This document shows positions 59,437 to 64,000 of a DNA stretch of 64,000 nt, one piece after another. Position 1 is the stretch's first letter; each line of letters opens with the position of its first letter. The translations under genes and the position numbers were made by a program. The DNA is from Mucilaginibacter sp. OK268. GTDB taxonomy: Bacteria > Bacteroidota > Bacteroidia > Sphingobacteriales > Sphingobacteriaceae. The notes below the pieces were generated by a model, which did no database searches, was not told the DNA's origin, and worked only from the letters and a program-made list of their open reading frames with translations. The stretch covers positions 62,001-126,000 of the forward strand of contig NZ_FNJV01000011.1 in the NCBI RefSeq assembly GCF_900103125.1. Direction: 5' to 3'.

Positions 59437-61038
59437 TTAATCCGCATTATCATGTAGGAAAGAGTTGTTCTTGCGGATCTCGGTATTACCTTCGTTATCC
59501 GGCATCAGGCTAAACCTGGAGATCTGGCTTTCGTCAGACTGCGGGGTTTCCTGCAGCGCTATTTCCTTGCGTTTGTAGGCTGGTACATTTTCCAGTTCCT
59601 GTATGTTACCGCTGCGCAGTTTCATGCTCAGGTCTTTCAACCTCATGATACGCTCGCGCGATTTTTTCAGTTGCTCCTCGATAGATTCATTTGTTTTATG
59701 ATCATCGGCACCTACTACAGGCTCCGGTTCAGGAGCGGGAGCTGGTGGCTCAGGCATTCTTTCTTCCTTAACAGGCAAGTATGATTCAGGCTCACTCATT
59801 TTAAAGGTGAAACCCGCGGTATCCGGTTCGTGCTCTTCTTCAGCTTCCTCTTCATCCAGGTTATACCTCATCACCACTTCCTCTTTTTCTTCAGAGCGGG
59901 CGGCAAACATATCAAACAAGCCGGTTTGTTTTGGCTCATCCTTTGGTTTAATATAAGGCTCGGCAGTAGCGGTAGCTTTAACCGGGTTGATAAATTCATT
60001 TACCGGTTTTACCAAAGGTTTAGCCTCAGGCTCCAGCATAGAGATGATCTTTTTATTGCTGTTCTCTTTTTCGCGCTCATCCTTGGTTTGGAAACCGGTA
60101 GCGATAATGGTAACCGATAGTTGGTCGCCCAGGTTATCATCCACGCAATTACCCCATATCAGGTCGGCAGCTAAACCAGCTTCTTCCTGTATGTAATCGG
60201 TAATGATGCTTACCTCATCCATGGTTACTTCATGTATACCAGAGCTGATGTTCAGCAATATATATCGTGCGCCTTCAATTTCATTATCTTTTAACAACGG
60301 TGATGCCAGCGCACCTTCAACCGCTTTTAAAGCACGATTTTCGCCTTCGGCAGAGCAACTGCCCATGATGGATACACCGCTATCTTTCATTACGGTGCGC
60401 ACATCCTTAAAGTCAACGTTGATATAACCCGGTAAGGTAATGATCTCGGCTATGCCTTTAGCGGCTGTTGTTAATATATTATCGGCCTGTGCAAAGGCTG
60501 AGCTCATGGTTAAGTTGCCGAAGATCTGGCGTAATCTGTCATTTGATATCACCAGGAACGAATCGACATATTTTTTCAGCTCTTCCAAACCGGCATCGGC
60601 CTGCATTTTACGGCGTTTACCTTCAAATGAAAACGGGGTAGTAATGATACCTACCGTTAATATATCCATTTCGCGGGCTGCTTTGGCAATGATCGGGCTT
60701 GCGCCTGTACCTGTACCACCACCCATACCAGCTGTAATAAACAACATTTTGGTATTAACACCCAGCATCTGCTTAATATCGTCGATATTCTCAATAGCTG
60801 AGTTTTTGCCCACCTCGGGTATTGAACCGGCACCCATCCCTTCAGTAAGACTTGCGCCCAACTGTACCTTGTTTGGTATAGGACTTAACTCCAGCGCCTG
60901 GGCATCAGTGTTGCAAATTATAAAGTCAACACCGGTAATTCCCTGCCTGTACATATGGTTCACCGCGTTACCGCCGCCACCGCCAACACCAATTACTTTG
61001 ATGATTGACGATTTTTCTTTTAACATCTCAAACTGCAT
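59437..61038 (-). CDS. ftsZ: Cell division protein FtsZ
   Basis: 533 aa. The N-terminal GTPase domain has IKVIGVGGGGGNAVNHM, the tubulin signature GMGGGTGTGASPIIAKAA and NVDFKDVRTVM. After about residue 320 a long, acidic, proline-rich linker of some 180 residues follows, and the C-terminal peptide ends RKNNSFLHDNAD, as in other Bacteroidota. Forms the cytokinetic ring. Downstream of ftsA, but a 225-bp gap with three TTTTCCACA words separates them. Confidence 0.98.
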   Translation of the reverse strand: MQFEMLKEKSSIIKVIGVGGGGGNAVNHMYRQGITGVDFIICNTDAQALELSPIPNKVQLGASLTEGMGAGSIPEVGKNSAIENIDDIKQMLGVNTKMLFITAGMGGGTGTGASPIIAKAAREMDILTVGIITTPFSFEGKRRKMQADAGLEELKKYVDSFLVISNDRLRQIFGNLTMSSAFAQADNILTTAAKGIAEIITLPGYINVDFKDVRTVMKDSGVSIMGSCSAEGENRALKAVEGALASPLLKDNEIEGARYILLNISSGIHEVTMDEVSIITDYIQEEAGLAADLIWGNCVDDNLGDQLSVTIIATGFQTKDEREKENSNKKIISMLEPEAKPLVKPVNEFINPVKATATAEPYIKPKDEPKQTGLFDMFAARSEEKEEVVMRYNLDEEEAEEEHEPDTAGFTFKMSEPESYLPVKEERMPEPPAPAPEPEPVVGADDHKTNESIEEQLKKSRERIMRLKDLSMKLRSGNIQELENVPAYKRKEIALQETPQSDESQISRFSLMPDNEGNTEIRKNNSFLHDNAD

Positions 61039-61104
61039 AATCTTCGTTTTCAGCTATATGTGATTCAACCAATATTTAGATTTTACCATCGTAATAATAG
61101 TACT

Positions 61105-61146
61105 TTTTCCACAAAGGTTTTCCACAATTGTCAATAATGTGGAAAA
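61105..61146. promoter_or_regulatory. Cluster of three TTTTCCACA words upstream of ftsZ
   Basis: TTTTCCACA at 61105-61113 and 61118-61126, and its inverse TGTGGAAAA at 61138-61146. Each differs in one base from the DnaA box TTATCCACA. They lie in the ftsA-ftsZ gap. Possible DnaA or other protein sites; regulatory meaning is inferred only. Confidence 0.45.
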
Positions 61147-61167
61147 GTTGCTTTATGTGTAAAACTT

Positions 61168-61261
61168 TGGTATCAAGTAGCTCGTATCAAGTATCAAGAT
61201 TTTGAATTCTCCCTAAAAAAGGGCTGTCGTTATACTTGATACTAACTACTTGATACTAAAA
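61168..61261. repeat. Degenerate word-repeat palindrome (GTATCAAGTA type)
   Basis: TATCAAGTAGCTCGTATCAA then GTATCAAGA; right TACTTGATACTAACTACTTG then ATACTAAAA. Occupies the 3' side of ftsA up to its stop codon. Confidence 0.75.
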
Positions 61262-61263
61262 AA

Positions 61264-62604
61264 CTATTTCAAAAAGTCCTCATCATTTATATCATCTTTT
61301 ATAAATGTGATGCTTTTTTTCAGCAACCTGTCAAACAAACCGCCTTCTTTTTTGGGCTCGTATTTTGGTTTTTCTGTTCTTGTATCTGTTGCAGGCGCCG
61401 CGGTCATATACTCCGTTTTCTGGATACCTTTTATCAGCAAGCCAATACCTGTTGCAAAGGTTGGGCTCTGCAGCTCCTCATAAATATTTTTCGGCAACAC
61501 TTCGTTTTTGGCCAGGTGCTCTGTAGGGTAACCTACACGGCAATCCAAGCCGGTAACAAACTCCACCAGTTGGCGCAGGTGTTTCAATTGAGCGCCACCA
61601 CCGGTTATTACAATGCCGGCTATCAGTTTTTTCTCGTAACCTGATGATTTGATCTCGTAGTACACATGTTCTACAATTTCTTCCATACGGGCCTGTATTA
61701 CATAAGCCAGGTTTTTTACCGAGATCTCTTTGGGTTCGCGGCCACGTAAACCGGGTACACAAACAATTTCGTTCTCTTTATTTTCATCAGCCAGGGCCGA
61801 TCCAAACCTTACTTTTAACTGCTCGGCTATGTTACGCATTACTGAACAACCCTCACGGATATCTTCGGTTACGCTGTTACCACCAAATGGAATCACTGCT
61901 GTATGACGGATTATACCTTCGTGGAATATGGCCACGTCGGTAGTACCACCACCAATATCCACCAGCACCACACCCGCTTCTTTTTCCTCTTCGCTCAATA
62001 CCGATTCAGAAGAAGCCAATGGCTCCAGGATCAGATCCTGGCTATCCAGGCTGGCCTTATTAACGCATTTTACAATATTTTTAATAGCCGTTACCTGGCC
62101 CGATATGATGTGGAAGTTTGCTTCCAGGCGCACGCCGGCCATACCGATCGGGTCTTTGATACCCGGCTCATTATCTACCGTAAATTCCTGCGGCAATACA
62201 TGGATGATCTCCTCGCCCGGAGGCATCACCAGGTTGTACATATCCTCAATGAGTTTATCAATATCCTTACGACCAATTTCTGATTGCAGGTCACGACGGG
62301 TTATCAAGCCGCGGTGTTGCAAACTTTTGATATGCTGACCTGCTATGCCCACAAACACAACCTTAATATCTACATTGGATTGCGCCCCGGCCACATCAAC
62401 CGCCTGGGAGATCCCTTGTACTGTTTTATCAATATTTGATACCATACCACGGGTAACACCCGCAGATTCGGCCTTGCCAATTCCTAATACCTCAATCTTC
62501 CCGTTCTTGCTCCTGCGCCCAACAATGGCGCATATTTTAGTCGTTCCGATATCCAATCCTACTACAATTGGCGAACTTTTGTCTTGAGTTGAGCTTTTGT
62601 CCAT
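61264..62604 (-). CDS. ftsA: Cell division protein FtsA
   Basis: 446 aa actin-fold ATPase that tethers FtsZ to the membrane. Motifs: VVGLDIGTTKICAIVG, VVLVDIGGGTTDVAIFHEGI, AGIVITGGGAQLKHLRQLVE, and a C-terminal amphipathic membrane-targeting helix region (FDRLLKKSITFIKDDI). Starts 4 bp after the ftsQ stop, so co-transcribed. Confidence 0.97.
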   Translation of the reverse strand: MDKSSTQDKSSPIVVGLDIGTTKICAIVGRRSKNGKIEVLGIGKAESAGVTRGMVSNIDKTVQGISQAVDVAGAQSNVDIKVVFVGIAGQHIKSLQHRGLITRRDLQSEIGRKDIDKLIEDMYNLVMPPGEEIIHVLPQEFTVDNEPGIKDPIGMAGVRLEANFHIISGQVTAIKNIVKCVNKASLDSQDLILEPLASSESVLSEEEKEAGVVLVDIGGGTTDVAIFHEGIIRHTAVIPFGGNSVTEDIREGCSVMRNIAEQLKVRFGSALADENKENEIVCVPGLRGREPKEISVKNLAYVIQARMEEIVEHVYYEIKSSGYEKKLIAGIVITGGGAQLKHLRQLVEFVTGLDCRVGYPTEHLAKNEVLPKNIYEELQSPTFATGIGLLIKGIQKTEYMTAAPATDTRTEKPKYEPKKEGGLFDRLLKKSITFIKDDINDEDFLK

Positions 62605-62608
62605 ATTC

Positions 62609-63475
62609 CTAATTTATTTGAGATGTATCCTTTTCCATTTTTACAGAATCGGGCTTAAGGTTTTTGGCCTTGCTTGCCTTGATCGAATCTGCTTTCATAT
62701 TTTCATTTTTAATACCAACCACCTGGCCGGAGTATTTTATGTTTATAGTGCTGTATTTATCCCAGCCCACTTTTGGCAATACCTGTTTATAAAACGCTAT
62801 CAGGTTAGCAAATTTTACCTGCAATGAATCGGCATTACCGATCAGGATCCTTTGACTTCCTACCCGCGGGATCAGTTCAATTTCATGGTCTTTATTTACA
62901 TATAGTTGTGCTATCTGCGCGTCCCATAAAGAGTCTTTGCGGATAAAATCGGCGGTTAGGAACAGGTCCTTGGCCAATTTGGTATGCAATGAATCTACAT
63001 GATTGGTAAACAACTCGTCTATAAAACCATTGGCCACCAGTACCCTGGCGGTAAAGTTTGGCGACAGCGGTATCTTTAAACCATGCTGATCAACATAAAA
63101 GTCCATATCATAATGGTTCATGATACGCAGTATAGGCTGACGCTGACTTACCTCGACCCTTAAAACACCATCCATTTCGGTGTAAACCTTGGCAAATTCA
63201 ATAAATGGATTCGCCCTGAGTTTGTTTTCCAGGTCCTGTATATCGATCCCTTCCAGTTTGCGCCCTATCAGTGTATGACTGTTGGTTTGCAAGATCTGGT
63301 CGACCTCCTGCTTGTCAATAAAATACTGACTGCCGGGTATATTAACTTTTACAGCGGTGCAAAGAACACCGGCCTTTTTTATTTGAATAAAACTCATAAG
63401 CGTGATAAGGCCACCCAGGCAAATTACCCAGGCAGATATGATCAACACACGCCTCCAGATGAGTTTCCTATCCAT
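62609..63475 (-). CDS. ftsQ: Cell division protein FtsQ/DivIB
   Basis: 288 aa bitopic membrane protein. Short cytoplasmic tail, transmembrane helix at about 9-29 (VLIISAWVICLGGLITLMSF), then a POTRA-type domain (about 45-115, YFIDKQEVDQILQTNSHTL) and a beta domain. C-terminal tail is lysine-rich. Bridges the early ring to the septal synthases. Overlaps the murC stop by 8 bp. Confidence 0.92.
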   Translation of the reverse strand: MDRKLIWRRVLIISAWVICLGGLITLMSFIQIKKAGVLCTAVKVNIPGSQYFIDKQEVDQILQTNSHTLIGRKLEGIDIQDLENKLRANPFIEFAKVYTEMDGVLRVEVSQRQPILRIMNHYDMDFYVDQHGLKIPLSPNFTARVLVANGFIDELFTNHVDSLHTKLAKDLFLTADFIRKDSLWDAQIAQLYVNKDHEIELIPRVGSQRILIGNADSLQVKFANLIAFYKQVLPKVGWDKYSTINIKYSGQVVGIKNENMKADSIKASKAKNLKPDSVKMEKDTSQIN

Positions 63476-64000
63476 TACTTAACATTTCTTTTAAAGAGTG
63501 AACCAAAGTATCAATATCACCAGCCCCCACGGTCAGTAACAATTCAGGTTTTTCATTGGCTACCGCATCCAGTGCCTCCTGTTTGCTCAGTTTCCGTTTA
63601 TTTTGCAGCTCCATTCTGTTCAGCAGCATTTCTGAATTAACGCCCTCTATAGGCAATTCACGTGCCGGATAAATATCCAGCATGATCAATTCATCAACCA
63701 TATCCAACACTTCGGCAAAGCCTTCGGCAAAATCACGTGTGCGGGTATATAAATGGGGCTGAAAAATGGTAGTCAGCTTTTTGTTTGGATACAATTTTTT
63801 TACTGAGGATATGCATGCCCTTAATTCCTCAGGGTGATGCGCATAATCATCAATATAAATATGCTGTGGTGTTTTTACAATATATTCAAACCGGCGTTTA
63901 ACCCCCTTGAACGATCCCAATGCGCTTTTAATAGCATCGGTATTGATATCCAACCGCAACACTGCCTCAATAGCTGCAACCGCGTTCTCCACATTATGCG
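63468..64000 (-). CDS. murC: UDP-N-acetylmuramate--L-alanine ligase (5' end outside window)
   Basis: The C-terminal part of MurC, at least 177 residues. The open frame runs off the window end: the first codons seen give HNVENAVAAIEAVLRLDINT, the family's HN..NA.AAIA motif, so the ATG-less GTG at 63992 is internal, not a start. Further motifs: FKGVKRRFEYIVKTPQHIYI, DYAHHPEELRACISSVKKLY, IFQPHLYTRTRDFAEGFAEV and LTVGAGDIDTLVHSLKEML. Adds L-alanine to UDP-MurNAc in peptidoglycan synthesis. First visible gene of the murC-ftsQ-ftsA-ftsZ series. Confidence 0.95.
   Translation of the reverse strand, partial: HNVENAVAAIEAVLRLDINTDAIKSALGSFKGVKRRFEYIVKTPQHIYIDDYAHHPEELRACISSVKKLYPNKKLTTIFQPHLYTRTRDFAEGFAEVLDMVDELIMLDIYPARELPIEGVNSEMLLNRMELQNKRKLSKQEALDAVANEKPELLLTVGAGDIDTLVHSLKEMLSNG

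Noticed and set aside
60440..61063. 207-codon plus-strand ORF opposite ftsZ
   Set aside because: Antisense shadow of the conserved FtsZ GTPase domain with no family resemblance.

Overview
The window is a 64 kb chromosomal segment of a Bacteroidota bacterium, most likely a Sphingobacteriaceae member close to Mucilaginibacter or Pedobacter. The signs are carboxypeptidase-regulatory TonB-dependent receptors, DUF5686, DUF4397 and DUF885 lipoproteins, GldA/GldFG, a histone H1-like Hc1 protein, TAnnTTTG-type -7 promoter boxes, few Shine-Dalgarno sites, and intergenic DNA full of palindromic repeats. The genus is inferred from overall character; no 16S gene is present.

Layout. 1-4.3 kb: end of a probable APC permease, an Oar-like outer-membrane receptor and an Mpo1-like membrane protein. 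4.3-10.7 kb: core genes on the minus strand (zapB-like, zapA, a probable 6S RNA, rny; pheT; radC; rpsT). 10.9-15 kb: methyltransferase, phospholipase C/S1-P1-like protein, DedA and two DUF4397 lipoproteins. 15.2-24 kb: dnaN, a fused GldF-GldG, three tandem beta-barrel paralogues, gldA and a flavin reductase. 24.3-34.4 kb: glyS, another beta-barrel protein, an M16 peptidase pair, a UbiD-like decarboxylase, a TauE/SafE exporter with DUF1634, and a KTSC protein. 34.4-44 kb: a TonB receptor, an alpha/beta hydrolase, small lipoproteins, DinB, DUF885 and DUF6263-like proteins. 44-45 kb: a secreted TNT-family (NAD glycohydrolase-like) protein followed by a small candidate immunity gene. 45.4-51.7 kb: ligA, a DUF5686 protein, dapA and the short histone-like gene. 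52-57.7 kb: carbohydrate genes (GH125, phosphosugar mutase, a lyase-like lipoprotein divergent from a LacI regulator across a 36-bp perfect palindrome). 57.9-64 kb: an alpha-oxoamine synthase (probably serine palmitoyltransferase) and the division cluster murC-ftsQ-ftsA-ftsZ.

Most coding content is housekeeping. The less explained signals are: (1) the secreted TNT protein and its neighbour, lying between two clusters of palindromic repeats; (2) a 272-bp element present twice in opposite orientation, each copy with a promoter-like box, a GC hairpin and 10-bp-phased GTGTTAAAAT repeats; (3) a probable 6S RNA between zapA and rny; (4) a MITE-like element inserted at the same place (between stop codon and terminator) of two beta-barrel genes; (5) many intergenic inverted repeats, some built from degenerate short words that differ from locus to locus while the architecture stays the same.

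All functional calls come from reading the translated sequence and from family knowledge; no database search was run. Domain boundaries are approximate.
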